Source: Planctomycetota bacterium (lineage in GTDB: Bacteria > Planctomycetota > Planctomycetia > Planctomycetales > Planctomycetaceae). Taken from it: a DNA stretch of 64,000 nucleotides. The notes under the pieces are model-generated. The model was not told the origin of the DNA and did not search any database. It was given only the letters and a program-made list of their open reading frames with translations. This document shows, one piece after another, positions 17,183 through 26,987 of this stretch. The position numbers and the translations under genes were made by a program. Position 1 is the stretch's first letter. Every line of letters begins with the position of its first letter. The stretch is from positions 1-64,000 of the forward strand of contig QQVO01000058.1 in the NCBI GenBank assembly GCA_003388505.1. Reading direction: 5' to 3'.

Positions 17183-17336
17183 CCCTTTCCGGGCGGATTG
17201 TGAGAGCGCATTTCGCGCGGCACAGCCAATCGCGGCTGTTGTGCGCGGAATCGTTTCGCGACCTGAGATAGATTGAGTTTCAACGCGACGCGGACTGTTG
17301 TCAACAAATTTTCGGGACGTTGTGGTTCGGAATCTC

Positions 17337-18419
17337 TCAGAAGTCTGTTTGGAGCACGTTTTCGCCGCCGTCCGGTGTGCTGATCGCCTTGAGGACGTCC
17401 TGGTCGATTTCTCCGCTGACGGTGCGGACAGAGCCGTCGCACATCACGAAGTTGACAAGGCGCTCGGCCGATGATTGCTGCCACGGACCACAAAACTGAT
17501 GGGAATTCGCTCCGATTCCCTTCGCCGGGTCGCGGAGATTGACGGGATCACCCCAGGCGCGGAATTCCGAGATGACTTCCCCGGCGAGGATGGTGTGAGT
17601 CGCTCCGTCTGCTATTTGATCCAGTGACGTCGGCTCACCGGCACGCAGGACACGACTGTTGCCGGCGTAGTGGGCGGCCGCGTATCCATCGGGCGTCGAT
17701 TCGTGAGACATCCCGCCGTGCAGATGCCGGAGACCCGGATTGCTGAGGGGGCTGACCACAGTCTGAAATTGCTCCGCGTGGCGTTGAGCCCGCCAGGGCT
17801 GATCGAGGTCAATCTGCCGATAGAGTTGTGCCTCATCGAGCCAGGGGAGGAGGTGAGTGGCCCAACTGTGCATCGGGACGCCTGTTCGGGAAAACGTTCC
17901 TCCGGCCGGAAACGCTTGCCATACGTCGTGGTAGTTGTGTGCGGCCAATGCGATTTGTTTCAGGTTGTTTCTGGACTGTGTACGCGTTGCTGCTTCGCGC
18001 CCGGACGTGACGAGCGGTTCCGGAGACGCGGCCAGCCAGGCGAGTTGGTGGACGACACCCACAATGGCGATGCCGGCTATGAACAATACCAAGATGAGAC
18101 CGATCAGGCGGGCGGTCGATGCGGCGCTCCAAGCGGGCTCGGATTCCGATCGGGAAGCACGTGCCGAGCGAATCTGCCGACTTACGACGAGATGCAGGCC
18201 GGTTGCGAACAACGCCAGGCACACCGCAAACGTGAACCAGCCGGACGGAGAGAACCGGACGTGGGGCAGAACGCGGCCGAGATAGAGAATCCAGCCGCAC
18301 AGCAGCAAAACGACACTCTGAAACGCGGCGGTGTGACCGAGGCATGCCAAGCCGAGAACGATCACCGCGAAAACAATTACGGAGATCACCGTTCGCCGGA
18401 TTGTGCGGTCATCCGCCAT
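17337..18419 (-). CDS. DUF1559 pseudopilin-like membrane protein
   Basis: A 360-residue DUF1559 protein from ATG 18419 (MADDRTIRRTVISVIVFAVI). It has four hydrophobic segments in the N-terminal half, then the family signature SRNNLKQIALAAHNYHDVWQAFPAGG, then the SWATHLLPWLDEAQLY block, and near the end the NFVMCDGSVRTVSGEID motif (H-x9-DG-like). DUF1559 is massively expanded in planctomycetes; the fold resembles type II secretion pseudopilins, function unknown. Unusually, the signature helix follows several extra membrane helices. It overlaps the upstream gene by 11 bases. Confidence 0.88.
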   Translation of the reverse strand: MADDRTIRRTVISVIVFAVIVLGLACLGHTAAFQSVVLLLCGWILYLGRVLPHVRFSPSGWFTFAVCLALFATGLHLVVSRQIRSARASRSESEPAWSAASTARLIGLILVLFIAGIAIVGVVHQLAWLAASPEPLVTSGREAATRTQSRNNLKQIALAAHNYHDVWQAFPAGGTFSRTGVPMHSWATHLLPWLDEAQLYRQIDLDQPWRAQRHAEQFQTVVSPLSNPGLRHLHGGMSHESTPDGYAAAHYAGNSRVLRAGEPTSLDQIADGATHTILAGEVISEFRAWGDPVNLRDPAKGIGANSHQFCGPWQQSSAERLVNFVMCDGSVRTVSGEIDQDVLKAISTPDGGENVLQTDF

Positions 18420-19185
18420 CGCCGCGGTCCGGAGAATTATTGGCCAATGCTTTGACTGTTCCGACCGGTTGAGTTTCGATTGAACCGTCTGTGTAGAGGA
18501 TCCATTGCTTGCCGTCCCCGTAGACGGCGTTTTCGAAGGCGAGCACTTCGCGCTCGCGTCCCGCCCGGCGGCTGGGAACGTAGTGGTATCGAATGTCGAG
18601 GTCGCCCGGTTGACGCCAGAAATCTTCCGAGAACTGGGCGGACTCGGGCGACTCAGGAAACGCAGCGTCGTGCGCAGCGGCGTGCCCCCAGAGTGCTGAC
18701 CGGAGTGCATCGAGGCTTCGCCGGCGCTCTTCGTCGGTCACGACAGGCTCGGGCGCAAGTTTCGGAGAATCGGGCTGCTGTTGCGAAGCGAGTTGGTAGG
18801 TGAAGCCGTTCTTTTCCCAGGCGCCGGGCGTCATGAGTTCGCGCGCGCCGGAGATCATTGTGAGCACGACGAGGAACAACAGTCCCCAGAGAATCGTTCC
18901 CGAGAGAGCGCCGCGATAGGTCAGTTTCGGCCAGCGGGGGAAGTCTTTGGCCAACCCGTTCCAGAGACCTTTGATTCCCCAGGCAGAGACGAGCGTGAGG
19001 ACGAGGAAGAAGGAAACGGTCTGGATGCGGAGCGAGGCGATGTCGGTCAGCCGGATGGACGGCATCCCCGCGTGGACTCGGGGCGTGCAGACGGCGAGCG
19101 ACATCGTGACGACGATGAGGGCGAATTGTCGCGAGAGCCGCGACGGCAACCACAACCTGCGGATGATCTGCCTGCGGTGCGACAT
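18409..19185 (-). CDS. Membrane protein with pseudopilin-like C-terminus
   Basis: A 258-residue protein with an N-terminal hydrophobic signal and two further transmembrane helices (SFFLVLTLVSAWGI; GTILWGLLFLVVLTMI). The C-terminal soluble half contains AFENAVYGDGKQWILYTDGS, resembling the end of pseudopilin-type DUF1559 proteins. It is translationally coupled to the downstream DUF1559 gene, so the two may form one membrane assembly. Function unknown. Confidence 0.7.
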   Translation of the reverse strand: MSHRRQIIRRLWLPSRLSRQFALIVVTMSLAVCTPRVHAGMPSIRLTDIASLRIQTVSFFLVLTLVSAWGIKGLWNGLAKDFPRWPKLTYRGALSGTILWGLLFLVVLTMISGARELMTPGAWEKNGFTYQLASQQQPDSPKLAPEPVVTDEERRRSLDALRSALWGHAAAHDAAFPESPESAQFSEDFWRQPGDLDIRYHYVPSRRAGREREVLAFENAVYGDGKQWILYTDGSIETQPVGTVKALANNSPDRGDGG

Positions 19186-19305
19186 GAGCGGCTCACCGGC
19201 GCACGTGAACTGTTGCGAGTTTCTTCATTGTCTGCGAATCGCACTGATGAAGCCAGTGGGACGCGGCAATCAGAACACTTGACACGATTCACTTCTCAGC
19301 GGGGT

Positions 19306-19722
19306 TCATTTCTTCTCCTTCACCGGGGGACTCTGTCTCTTGAGGACAACCTTGTGCCCTTCAATGACGGAATTCCTGTCCAATTCCTCGGTATGGGGTT
19401 TGAAGCCACCCGCTCTTACTATCAAGACAACGGGAGATCCAGCTGGGTCAGGTGCAACTGACCCGGAGATCACAAAGCTTCCGTCAGCACGGCTTACCGC
19501 GGAGGGTTTACGCGTCACTTGGCCCGGATCATCGAGAAATAGGCTCGCATTCGCGACTGGCGCTCCAGATTCATCGACGACCGTGCCTTCAATGCCAACG
19601 TATGCGTCACATCCCGCACACAGGAGATGGCTGAATAATGCAACGCTCGCTGTTGCGACCCTGACGCAACCCTTGCAACGCGCAAGAAATGCGATACTGC
19701 CCGGTGACGTGTTGAAACGCAT
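19306..19722 (-). CDS. Lipoprotein with carboxypeptidase regulatory-like domain
   Basis: About 138 residues from ATG 19722, which has a GGGAG ribosome site; the ORF's earlier ATG (19764) lies inside an RHS relic. The signal contains a lipobox-like LLCAGC, so the mature protein is probably a lipid-anchored envelope protein. The rest, IEGTVVDESGAPVANASLFL...ADGSFVISG, is a CarboxypepD_reg-like beta-sandwich widely used in surface proteins. Role unknown. Confidence 0.75.
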   Translation of the reverse strand: MRFNTSPGSIAFLARCKGCVRVATASVALFSHLLCAGCDAYVGIEGTVVDESGAPVANASLFLDDPGQVTRKPSAVSRADGSFVISGSVAPDPAGSPVVLIVRAGGFKPHTEELDRNSVIEGHKVVLKRQSPPVKEKK

Positions 19723-19739
19723 GGTTACTCCCAGCGATG

Positions 19740-19870
19740 TTGCATAGCGTCCGGCCGTCGTCATCGTAGACTGACGTTACCGGTTGCCGAGCCAATTCAT
19801 GCTGGCGACGACTCGGTTGCGGTCGTCGACCAACGTTTTTCGGTTGCCCAACGCATTAACTTGGGCCACA
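19740..19870 (-). pseudogene. RHS/YD-repeat relic
   Basis: One minus-strand frame encodes VNALGNRKTLVDDRNRVVAS then MNWLGNR and a stop at 19777; the next frame continues VTSVYDDDGRTL. Joined, this is two consecutive YD repeats (LGNR..T.V(Y)D..NRVVAS). One lost tyrosine and one frameshift show decay. It is a remnant of a large RHS-type surface or toxin protein. Confidence 0.65.
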
Positions 19871-20044
19871 CTTCGCACGGTCGCGAACGACGAATCTCCA
19901 CCAGACCGAAAGATTGCGGCAGGTTCGAGTTCCGGCGTCCGCAAATTCAGAAACAAGAGTGACCTGCCCGCTCTTGATCTTCCAGGGGGCTCCCTCTTCG
20001 GGCACGTCGAGTGGTCGTTGACTGCATTGTAGCGTACCGGCGAC

Positions 20045-20084
20045 AAAAAAACGCCGCGAGGGCGTGTGTGCTCTCGCGGCGTTT
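20045..20084 (-). terminator. Rho-independent terminator of the TlpA-like gene
   Basis: On the minus strand a perfect 10-bp stem ACGCCGCGAG / CTCGCGGCGT (20051-20060 with 20073-20082) is followed by a run of T (A7 at 20045-20051 on the plus strand), 27 bases after the stop codon at 20111. Confidence 0.88.
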
Positions 20085-20110
20085 GCGGTCTTGGGCGGCG
20101 TTGCAGCCGG

Positions 20111-21313
20111 TTATTCGCCGGCAGGGTCGTCGGACTTGAAGATTTCGTCGAGGTGCATGGTGAGTTCGTCGCCTCGGGCCCGAATGGTGATGACCTTGCC
20201 GTCCTTGCCGACGAGGATCGCCTGCGGGATGCCGGTGATGCCGTAGTAGGAGGCGTTGGGATTGCCTTCGACGCCCCGGTTCTCGGCTTCGGGTTCGATG
20301 AGGGTCATCCACGGCACGGGCTCGTTCTCGAGGAATTCGACGACCGTTTCGGGTTCCTCATCGAGGTTGACGCCGACGACTTCGAATCCCTGATCGTGGT
20401 ACTTCTCGTAATTCTCGCGGATGTTGGGGAACTCTTCGATGCAGTAGCCGCACCAGGTGGCCCAGAAGTCAACGAGGACGACTTTGCCCTTCAGGTCCTT
20501 GATGTCGAAGGGTTCGCCGTCGAGCGTGGTGCCGGTGATCTTGATTTCGTTGCCGGGGAGGTCCAGGCGGCGGGCGGCGCCGCGCATCGATTCGGCGTAG
20601 GCGGCGAGCTGGGGATCCTCGGCGGATTCAATGTACTTGGCGAAGAGATTGTAGGCGTCGACGGCGAGTTCGGGATTGGAGTACTCCAGCCCACTTGCGG
20701 TCTGCATGGCGATGCCGAGGTGGTCGCCTTCGATCGGGCCGTCCTGCAGGTAGGCGGCGACGTCGTCGATCAACTGCTGCTGTTCTTCGCCGGAAAGCGC
20801 GGGCACCTGCTGGACGCGGCCGAGCAGAGCGAGCTTCCTGCCTTCGGCGGCAACGGCGGGACGCTCGTCTTTGGAGATCGCGACGGCGAATTCCTGGCGC
20901 TTTTCGGCGGCGTCCTCAACGCCGAGGCGATCGAGCAACGTCAGCACGCCGAACTTGAGTTGGACCGCCTGGAGCATGGTCTCCTCGTCCAGTTCGAGGG
21001 CGAGGATCTTGTCGGTTGATTCGTTGATCTTGCTGAAGTGTTCGAGGAAAGCATCGGGAGAACGGCTTTCGGGCGTCATCCGCATGAAGCGGCGGATGAG
21101 GAGAGAAACTTCTTCCGACGAGGCCTCTTCCGGCACGGCATAGGGATCGACTTCTTCCTCCTCTGCTTCCGGCTGGTCGGAGTCCTGTGCTTCGGGTTGG
21201 GGAGAGTCCTGACGGGACTCGTCGTCGGCCAGAACGTGGTGACTTGCGAACCCAAGCACGGCGACGGCGGCCGTGAGCAGGGTCCAGGTTCGGAGTGATT
21301 GCAGTTGCAGCAT
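20111..21313 (-). CDS. Exported TlpA/ResA-like thioredoxin protein
   Basis: A 400-residue protein with signal peptide (cleavage near VLA-DD), a Glu-rich low-complexity stretch (about 32-65), a helical middle domain, and a C-terminal TlpA/AhpC-type thioredoxin domain with WCGYC near residue 286-290 and the cis-Pro loop GITGIPQAILV. It is predicted to act as a periplasmic or membrane-proximal thiol-disulfide oxidoreductase. The long helical middle region is typical of planctomycete versions. Followed by a strong terminator. ATG 21313. Confidence 0.88.
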   Translation of the reverse strand: MLQLQSLRTWTLLTAAVAVLGFASHHVLADDESRQDSPQPEAQDSDQPEAEEEEVDPYAVPEEASSEEVSLLIRRFMRMTPESRSPDAFLEHFSKINESTDKILALELDEETMLQAVQLKFGVLTLLDRLGVEDAAEKRQEFAVAISKDERPAVAAEGRKLALLGRVQQVPALSGEEQQQLIDDVAAYLQDGPIEGDHLGIAMQTASGLEYSNPELAVDAYNLFAKYIESAEDPQLAAYAESMRGAARRLDLPGNEIKITGTTLDGEPFDIKDLKGKVVLVDFWATWCGYCIEEFPNIRENYEKYHDQGFEVVGVNLDEEPETVVEFLENEPVPWMTLIEPEAENRGVEGNPNASYYGITGIPQAILVGKDGKVITIRARGDELTMHLDEIFKSDDPAGE

Positions 21314-21776
21314 ATTATCTCACTTCGTCTCAGGGAGAGTGACTGGCGATTGCGTCCCGCGGACGCCATCGATTTTAACGAGGCAGAACCTCGGACCGTG
21401 CGAGCTGCCGGTTGCTGGACGCATCGGCGGGCTGACGCCGCGCCGCTCGCCTGGATAGTTCCCGTTGGTCGCTGATGCTTGACTCAAGTGCAATGACTTC
21501 CGGGACAAAGGTAACCTAGGCGGGCCGGCCGGTGCGGTCGGTGGGTTGTTTCACAAAGAGCAGGCGGCTTGCGGGTCTTGCTCGCAGTCCGAACGGTATC
21601 CACTATGATGCCAATCATAGAAAGTGCGCGCCCGCTGGTGCACCCCGGAATTCCCATAAACGTGCGGAATTCCCCATGTTGCCGCCGCCGGCGGGAGCGG
21701 GGAGTTGACACTGAGCGGGAGTTCACCGTTGGTTTTTCACGAGAAACTGAAACTGCTCCTTTGACGGATCGCATCC
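21314..21776. other. 463-bp divergent intergenic region with one REP-like hairpin
   Basis: It lies between the divergent thioredoxin and prlC genes and should contain both promoters. One copy of the GGGCTGACGCC hairpin repeat is at 21425-21454. The rest holds no frame with coding character. Confidence 0.4.
21425..21454 (+). repeat. REP-like hairpin repeat (copy 1)
   Basis: CGGC-G-GGC-TGAC-GCC-GC-GCCG followed by CTCGCCT. Outer stem CGGC/GCCG. The same core with different but still paired outer stems recurs at 25490, 57432, 57776 and, in decayed form, 59801. Confidence 0.75.
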
Positions 21777-23852
21777 ATGCCGCAGACAGGAAACCCGCTG
21801 CTCGAGACCGCAGGACTCCCGCCGTTTGACCGGATCACGGCGGAACACGTCGTCCCCGCAGTGCGTGAGGTGCTCGGCGAGTGCGAGACGCGGATGAGCG
21901 AAATGGAGCAGGCGATTGAGCCTCGCTGGGAGCGGGTGATTGCGCCGCTGGAGGAGATCGGGCGGAGGCTGGAGCATAGCTGGGGGCCGGTGACGCATTT
22001 GTTCGGGGTGAAGAACTCGGACGAATTGCGGGCCGCGTACGAAGAGGTGCTGCCGGAGGTGGTGGCGTTCGGGTTGCGGGTGCGGCAGAGCGAACCGGTG
22101 TACAAGGCGTTGAAAGGGATTCGTGAGGGCGCGGAGTGGGACAAGCTTGACGAAGCACAGCAGCGAATCGTCGAGCGAAAACTGCTCTCGGCGGAGCTGT
22201 CGGGAATCGGACTGAAGGGCGAGGCGCGGACGCGGTTCAACGAGATTGAAAAAGAACTGTCGAAGCTGGGGAGCGACTTCTCGAATCACGTGCTGGACGC
22301 GACGAAGGCTTACTCGCTGATCATCACGGACTCCGGCGACGCCGAAGGTTTGCCGATGAGTCTGCGTCGATTGACGTCGCAATCGTACAACGAACACAAA
22401 GGGGAAGGTGACCCGGAGTCGACGCCGGAAGACGGTCCGTGGCGAGTTTCACTCGATCAACCGATTCTGGTCCCGTTCCTGAAGCATTGCCGGAACCGCA
22501 AACTTCGTGAGGACGTGTACCGGGCGCATCTGACGCGGGCATCGTCGGGCGAACTGGACAATGCGCCGCTCTGCCGGAGAATTCTGGAATTACGCCGCGA
22601 GGAGGCGGGCCTGCTCGGCTACGAGACGTACGCCGAGATGAGCCTGGCCGAGAAAATGGCGCCCAACGTCGACGCCGTGCTGTCGATGCTGGAGCAGTTG
22701 CGGTCGTCGTCGTGGGATCCGGCGAACGAAGACCTGCAGGAGGTCCACGAGTTGGCGCTCGCTTCAGGGGAGAGCGAGCCTCCCGCGCACTGGGACATTG
22801 CGTACTGGGCGGAGCGGCTGAGGGAGCGGAAGTTTCAGTTCAGTGATGAGGAACTGCGGCCCTACTTTCCGCACGAGCGGGTGTTAAGCGGCCTGTTCTC
22901 CCTGGCGGAACGATTATTCGGAATCGAAGTCGTCGACGCGGATGAGGAGGCTCCGCGATGGCATCCGGACGTGCGCTACTTCAAGGTGCTGGATGAGTCG
23001 GGCGAGCAGATCGCGGCGTTCTACTACGACCCGTATTCACGGCCTGAGAACAAACGGGGCGGGGCCTGGATGGGCGACTGCCTCTCACGATGCCGCGTGA
23101 ACGGCGAACTTCAGTTGCCGGTGGCTTATCTGGTCTGCAACGGAACACCGCCGGCGGGCGGCAAGCCGGCGCTGATGACGTTTCGCGAGGTGGAGACGCT
23201 GTTCCACGAGTTCGGGCACGGCCTGCAGCATATGCTGACGCGCGTGGACTATGCGGACGCATCCGGCATCAGCGGCGTGGAGTGGGACGCGGTCGAGTTG
23301 CCGAGCCAGTTCATGGAGAACTGGTGCTACCACAAGCCGACTGTGACCGGGATGACGGCCCACATCGAAACCGGCGAACCGCTGCCCGACGAGCTGTTCG
23401 AGAAGATCTGCGCTGCGAGAACGTTTCGCGCCGGTTCCGACATGCTGCGGCAGTTGACGTTCGGAATGACGGATCTGGAATTGCACTCGCGGTTCGATCC
23501 GACGGGCGAGGAAACGATCTTCGACGTGCAGCGGCGGATTATGGAGAAGACGGCGGTGCTGCCGATGCTCCCGGAAGACCGATTCCTGTGCTCATTCCAG
23601 CACATTTTCTCCGGCGGATATGCAGCCGGTTATTACAGCTACAAGTGGGCGGAAGTCTTGAGCGCCGATGCGTTCGGAGCGTTTGTGGAGGCGGGACTGG
23701 ACAACGAGGCCGCGGTGCAGGAGGTGGGACGCAGATTTCGCGACACGGTGCTTGCCTCCGGCGGAGGACGGCATCCGATGGACGTGTTTCGCGACTTCCG
23801 GGGCCGCGAGCCCGACCCGGAGGCGCTGCTTAAGCAGTACGATCTTTTGTGA
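21777..23852 (+). CDS. prlC: Oligopeptidase A, M3 family zinc metallopeptidase
   Basis: A 691-residue M3 peptidase that cleaves short peptides in the cytoplasm. The zinc motif HEFGH is near residue 476-480 ([14 protein letters not shown]), and the third ligand lies in [17 protein letters not shown]. Other family blocks are [10 protein letters not shown] near the N-terminus, LAEKMAP, and [20 protein letters not shown] near the C-terminus. Full length. nadC begins directly after its stop, so the two are co-transcribed. Confidence 0.94.
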   Translation: MPQTGNPLLETAGLPPFDRITAEHVVPAVREVLGECETRMSEMEQAIEPRWERVIAPLEEIGRRLEHSWGPVTHLFGVKNSDELRAAYEEVLPEVVAFGLRVRQSEPVYKALKGIREGAEWDKLDEAQQRIVERKLLSAELSGIGLKGEARTRFNEIEKELSKLGSDFSNHVLDATKAYSLIITDSGDAEGLPMSLRRLTSQSYNEHKGEGDPESTPEDGPWRVSLDQPILVPFLKHCRNRKLREDVYRAHLTRASSGELDNAPLCRRILELRREEAGLLGYETYAEMSLAEKMAPNVDAVLSMLEQLRSSSWDPANEDLQEVHELALASGESEPPAHWDIAYWAERLRERKFQFSDEELRPYFPHERVLSGLFSLAERLFGIEVVDADEEAPRWHPDVRYFKVLDESGEQIAAFYYDPYSRPENKRGGAWMGDCLSRCRVNGELQLPVAYLVCNGTPPAGGKPALMTFREVETLFHEFGHGLQHMLTRVDYADASGISGVEWDAVELPSQFMENWCYHKPTVTGMTAHIETGEPLPDELFEKICAARTFRAGSDMLRQLTFGMTDLELHSRFDPTGEETIFDVQRRIMEKTAVLPMLPEDRFLCSFQHIFSGGYAAGYYSYKWAEVLSADAFGAFVEAGLDNEAAVQEVGRRFRDTVLASGGGRHPMDVFRDFRGREPDPEALLKQYDLL

Positions 23853-23876
23853 TTGGCCAGGAACTGGAATTGCGCC

Positions 23877-24776
23877 GTGACCGCGGAGGCGAGGCCTGTG
23901 GAATTCGGCCCGGCGGAATGCGAGGCGGCGCGGCCGCTCGTCTCTTTGGCGCTGCGCGAGGATCTCGGTGACCGGGGGGATGTGACGTCGCGGATCTTTC
24001 CCCTGCGGACCGAGCGAGCATCGGTCGCCGTGGTTGCGCGAGAGCGCGGCGTTCTCTCGGGGCTTCCATTGCTGGCGATGGTGGCGGAAGAAGTCGATCG
24101 TGAGATTCAGATCGACGAGCGATTGGCGGACGGACGGCGCCTCTCTGAAGACGACGTAATCGCAGTGTTGAGCGGTTCTCCTCGGACTCTGCTGAGTGCG
24201 GAACGGACGGCGCTCAACTTCCTGACGCATCTGAGCGGGATCGCGACGTTAACGGAGAGATACGTATCGGCCGTGACGGGAACGCGGGCGAAGATTCTCG
24301 ATACGCGGAAGACATTGCCGGGCTGGCGGGTGCTGGAGAAGTACGCCGTGCGTTGCGGGGGAGGGACGAATCACCGTATGGGCCTGCACGACGGTGTGTT
24401 GATCAAGGACAACCATTTAGCCGCGTTGCCGGAGGGTGTCTCGCTGGCGGATGCCGTTCGCACGGCGCGGAATGAGGCGCCGGCCGGGATGACTGTCGAA
24501 GTGGAGGTCGACTCAATCTCACAATTGACGGAAGTGCTGCCCGCAAGGCCGGATATCGTGCTCCTGGACAACATGCGGTTGGGAGGATTGGTCGAGGCCG
24601 TGACGCTGCGGAACCAGGTCGCGCCGGACGTGCTGCTGGAGGCCTCGGGAGGCGTGACGCTGGAGACGGTCCGCGGGATCGCCGAGACGGGAGTCGACCG
24701 GATCAGCATCGGCGGGTTGACGCATTCGGCGCGTGCGCTGGATCTCGGTTTCGACTGGCGGGCGGAAGAGGGGTAG
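23877..24776 (+). CDS. nadC: Nicotinate-nucleotide pyrophosphorylase (carboxylating)
   Basis: About 299 residues. Converts quinolinate plus PRPP to nicotinate mononucleotide in de novo NAD synthesis. Motifs: LREDLGDRGDVTSR, ERTALNFLTHLSGIAT, TRKTLPGWRVLEKYAV, GGGTNHRMGLHDGVLIKDNH, and DRISIGGLTHSA at the C-terminus. The frame is open from a TTG at 23853 immediately after the prlC stop; the GTG at 23877 has an AGGA 14 bases upstream and is a fair alternative, which I prefer. No nadA or nadB nearby. Confidence 0.93.
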   Translation: MTAEARPVEFGPAECEAARPLVSLALREDLGDRGDVTSRIFPLRTERASVAVVARERGVLSGLPLLAMVAEEVDREIQIDERLADGRRLSEDDVIAVLSGSPRTLLSAERTALNFLTHLSGIATLTERYVSAVTGTRAKILDTRKTLPGWRVLEKYAVRCGGGTNHRMGLHDGVLIKDNHLAALPEGVSLADAVRTARNEAPAGMTVEVEVDSISQLTEVLPARPDIVLLDNMRLGGLVEAVTLRNQVAPDVLLEASGGVTLETVRGIAETGVDRISIGGLTHSARALDLGFDWRAEEG

Positions 24777-24798
24777 CAGGTCTGTACGAATGGTTGCG

Positions 24799-24827
24799 CG
24801 GCTCAACAGGAGCTGCGCGCTCCCACG
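24799..24827 (+). repeat. Half-copy of a GAGCCG/GGGAGGGC hairpin repeat
   Basis: CGGCTCAACAGGAGC followed by TGCGCGCTCCCACG matches the right arm of the long hairpin at 27482-27547. It occupies the convergent gap between nadC and the bifunctional nuclease gene. Confidence 0.45.
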
Positions 24828-24860
24828 CTTGCCCAGTCTTGTGCTCGTCTGCTCGCGGAG

Positions 24861-25247
24861 TCAGGCGACTTCTCCGAGGACTTCGTCGTCGACGAAAATC
24901 GGGAGCGGTGGGTCGTAATGGACGGCGAGGGCGATGGCGTCGCTGGGGCGGCTGTCGATTTCGATCAGTTCCCCGTCTTTGCGGACGCGAATGACGGCGA
25001 AGTAGGTGTGGTCCTGCAGATTGTTGATGACGATGTCTTCGGCTTGACCGCCGAGTTCTTCGATCGCGCTCTTCAGCAGGTCGTGTGTGAGAGGCCGCTG
25101 CGGCACAACGCCCTGGACGCGGCGGTCGATGCTGGTGGCTTCAAAGATGCCGATGAGAATGGGGAACGAACGGTCGCCGTTGACTTCGCGGAGAAACACG
25201 ACCTGTTGATCGTTGATCTCGCTGATGATGATCCGCGCTAACTCCAT
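24861..25247 (-). CDS. Bifunctional nuclease (BFN/DUF151) domain protein
   Basis: A 128-residue BFN-domain protein from ATG 25247 (MELARIIISEINDQQVVFLR). Two in-frame GTG codons just upstream (25253, 25259) are alternatives. Conserved blocks are FPILIGIFEATSI, RPLTHDLLKSAIEELGG and IDSRPSDAIALAV. Plant members have RNase and DNase activity; the bacterial role is not established. No partner gene is evident. Confidence 0.88.
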   Translation of the reverse strand: MELARIIISEINDQQVVFLREVNGDRSFPILIGIFEATSIDRRVQGVVPQRPLTHDLLKSAIEELGGQAEDIVINNLQDHTYFAVIRVRKDGELIEIDSRPSDAIALAVHYDPPLPIFVDDEVLGEVA

Positions 25248-25551
25248 GTGCACGAGCACGGCGTCGCCTTTTCTGACGATGGTCTCGGGAGGCCTCGACG
25301 GCGTTCAAGCACTCAACCGCATTGACGGGGCTTTCCACGCGCTTGGCCATGAGCATAGCAGCGACGGTGGAGTCGTCCAATCGACATGGGCGGAGAAGCG
25401 CTGGGGGGCAAGAGGCGGCTGCCAAGAGCGACTGCCGACGCAGAGTCGCACCGCACGGGAAAGTGTGAGCCGCCGGTGGGAGGTTCTAACGGCGGGCTGA
25501 CGCCCGCCGCCGCTTGCCTGTGGGAAAAAGAAACCGGCGAATCGCCTCACG
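25248..25551. other. 304-bp gap with a REP-like hairpin (25490-25520)
   Basis: A perfect palindrome CGGCGGGC-TGAC-GCCCGCCG followed by CCGCTTGCCT (copy 2 of the hairpin repeat) lies 31 bp downstream of the vWA gene's stop (minus strand). It could serve as its terminator, although no T-run follows. The rest shows no coding signal. Confidence 0.5.
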
Positions 25552-26586
25552 CTACGGATCGGAATCGTCGTCTGCGACGGGCTGGACGTCGTCGCCCGCT
25601 TCACCATTCGCGGAGACGAAATGGTAGGAGCCGTTGTTCTGGTCGGCGATCTGTTGCATGAAGTCGGCCGCGCGTTCGTCGCCGCCGAAGCTGACGGTGT
25701 TGATGCTGACCTTGTTGCGGTTCATCTGCTTGACGCGATCGATGACGCGGTACTTGAAGGCGCCGTCGGTCAGGAAGTAAACGACGTCCGGTTTGAGGCG
25801 GAGGGCAAGCAGCAGGGCGTCTTCAGGTTCGGTCGTTCCGCCGGCTTTGAATCCGGCCATCCAGCGAAGATAGTTGAGCTGGTTCTCTTTCGTCGCATGC
25901 ATGAGCCGATCGGCCGGCATGGGAAAGGTCTCATCATTGAAGTAGACGATGAAGAATTGTTGATCCGAGTCCATCTGCGTGACGCACTTGAGGATCTCCA
26001 GCTTGGTTCGTCCGAGCAGCGTTTTTCCCTGACCCTGAAACGGTCGGCGCATGCTGCCCGACGCGTCGACGACGAAGACAAACTTCTTGCCGGCGGCCGT
26101 GAGCCCGAAGAACGAACTGCCGCTGCCGTCGCCAGCGGCGTCGCCGTCGCCAGAGCCGTCGCCGGCGTTGTCGAGTGACCCGTCTCCTCCGCCAAGAGGC
26201 CGCACGGGCGCCGCCAGGTTGGCGGTTTCGAGTGCGTTCGCTCGCGGGAGCGGCTCTTCCACCCGGAAGTCGGTATCAGCGAGGGGAGACGCATCCGCAG
26301 CGCCGGTGACGAGGGGCACGCGGGCGAGGCTGCTGCCGCCGGCTTCGGCCTCGGCGCTCTCCAGGCTGACAGCGGTCGTAAAAGCGTCCGCAGCCCGGCT
26401 GGGATCTGACCAGACGGTGTTGACGGCAGGAGCGGCGGGACTTCCCGGTTGACCGAACGCGATGAGGCCGAACAGGACGATCAGGCACAGGTGGGCGCAG
26501 GTCGAGGCCGTGACCGCGTAAGCGGTGTGACGGCTCGCACCGGCGGAGCCGGCGGCGGGACGGATTGTGCGCCACCAGTTGATCAA
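25552..26586 (-). CDS. Membrane-anchored von Willebrand factor A domain protein
   Basis: A 344-residue protein. One transmembrane helix near residues 30-46 (AHLCLIVLFGLIAFGQ), a long Ala/Glu/Gly/Asp-rich linker (to about 160, including GDGSGDGDAAGDGSG), then a vWA domain with the MIDAS motif DASGS in KFVFVVDASGSMRR. The threonine and aspartate of the second and third metal loops are in GGTTEPEDAL and YFLTDGAF. Likely binds a ligand through Mg outside the membrane. Such proteins abound in planctomycetes; partner unknown. Confidence 0.85.
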   Translation of the reverse strand: MINWWRTIRPAAGSAGASRHTAYAVTASTCAHLCLIVLFGLIAFGQPGSPAAPAVNTVWSDPSRAADAFTTAVSLESAEAEAGGSSLARVPLVTGAADASPLADTDFRVEEPLPRANALETANLAAPVRPLGGGDGSLDNAGDGSGDGDAAGDGSGSSFFGLTAAGKKFVFVVDASGSMRRPFQGQGKTLLGRTKLEILKCVTQMDSDQQFFIVYFNDETFPMPADRLMHATKENQLNYLRWMAGFKAGGTTEPEDALLLALRLKPDVVYFLTDGAFKYRVIDRVKQMNRNKVSINTVSFGGDERAADFMQQIADQNNGSYHFVSANGEAGDDVQPVADDDSDP

Positions 26587-26987
26587 GATCGGTCGCTTCT
26601 GGAGAATCGGACGGTCGATGCGGCTGCGGAATTACGGGTGTTCCCGCAACGCGACTCTTCCCTGAGATCGACTGTCCGCCGCATCGAGTCCGGACAAAAC
26701 CGCGACTTCAGCGTACCAACCGGCAAAGGCGTGAGCAAAGGAGAATTGCGCCGAGAAGGACGGGAGGCGGGCGAAAGTTCCGGTCGGTCACTGCGGCCAG
26801 GTGACACGATTCGAGGTTTAAGGGTGAGCGATTCTCGCGGTTTTGTGGGTTGGAAGGGCGTTCGAAACGGGCCGCGGATCGGGTGGATGCGGCATGGTGG
26901 GCGTGGGCGAGCGTCCCATCGAACGATTACAATGAAACAGCGGATGAATCCGGTCCGAGACCACACAATGTACGGCCATGTCACAAG
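26587..26987. other. 401-bp divergent intergenic region
   Basis: It lies between the vWA gene and the DCC protein gene. I see no coding frame with family resemblance and no member of the hairpin repeats. Both flanking genes need promoters here; no clear -35/-10 pair was found. Confidence 0.35.

Noticed and set aside
20066-21019. 317-residue plus-strand frame opposite the TlpA-like gene
   Set aside because: Gly/Val/Phe-rich shadow of a gene with WCGYC and a signal peptide.
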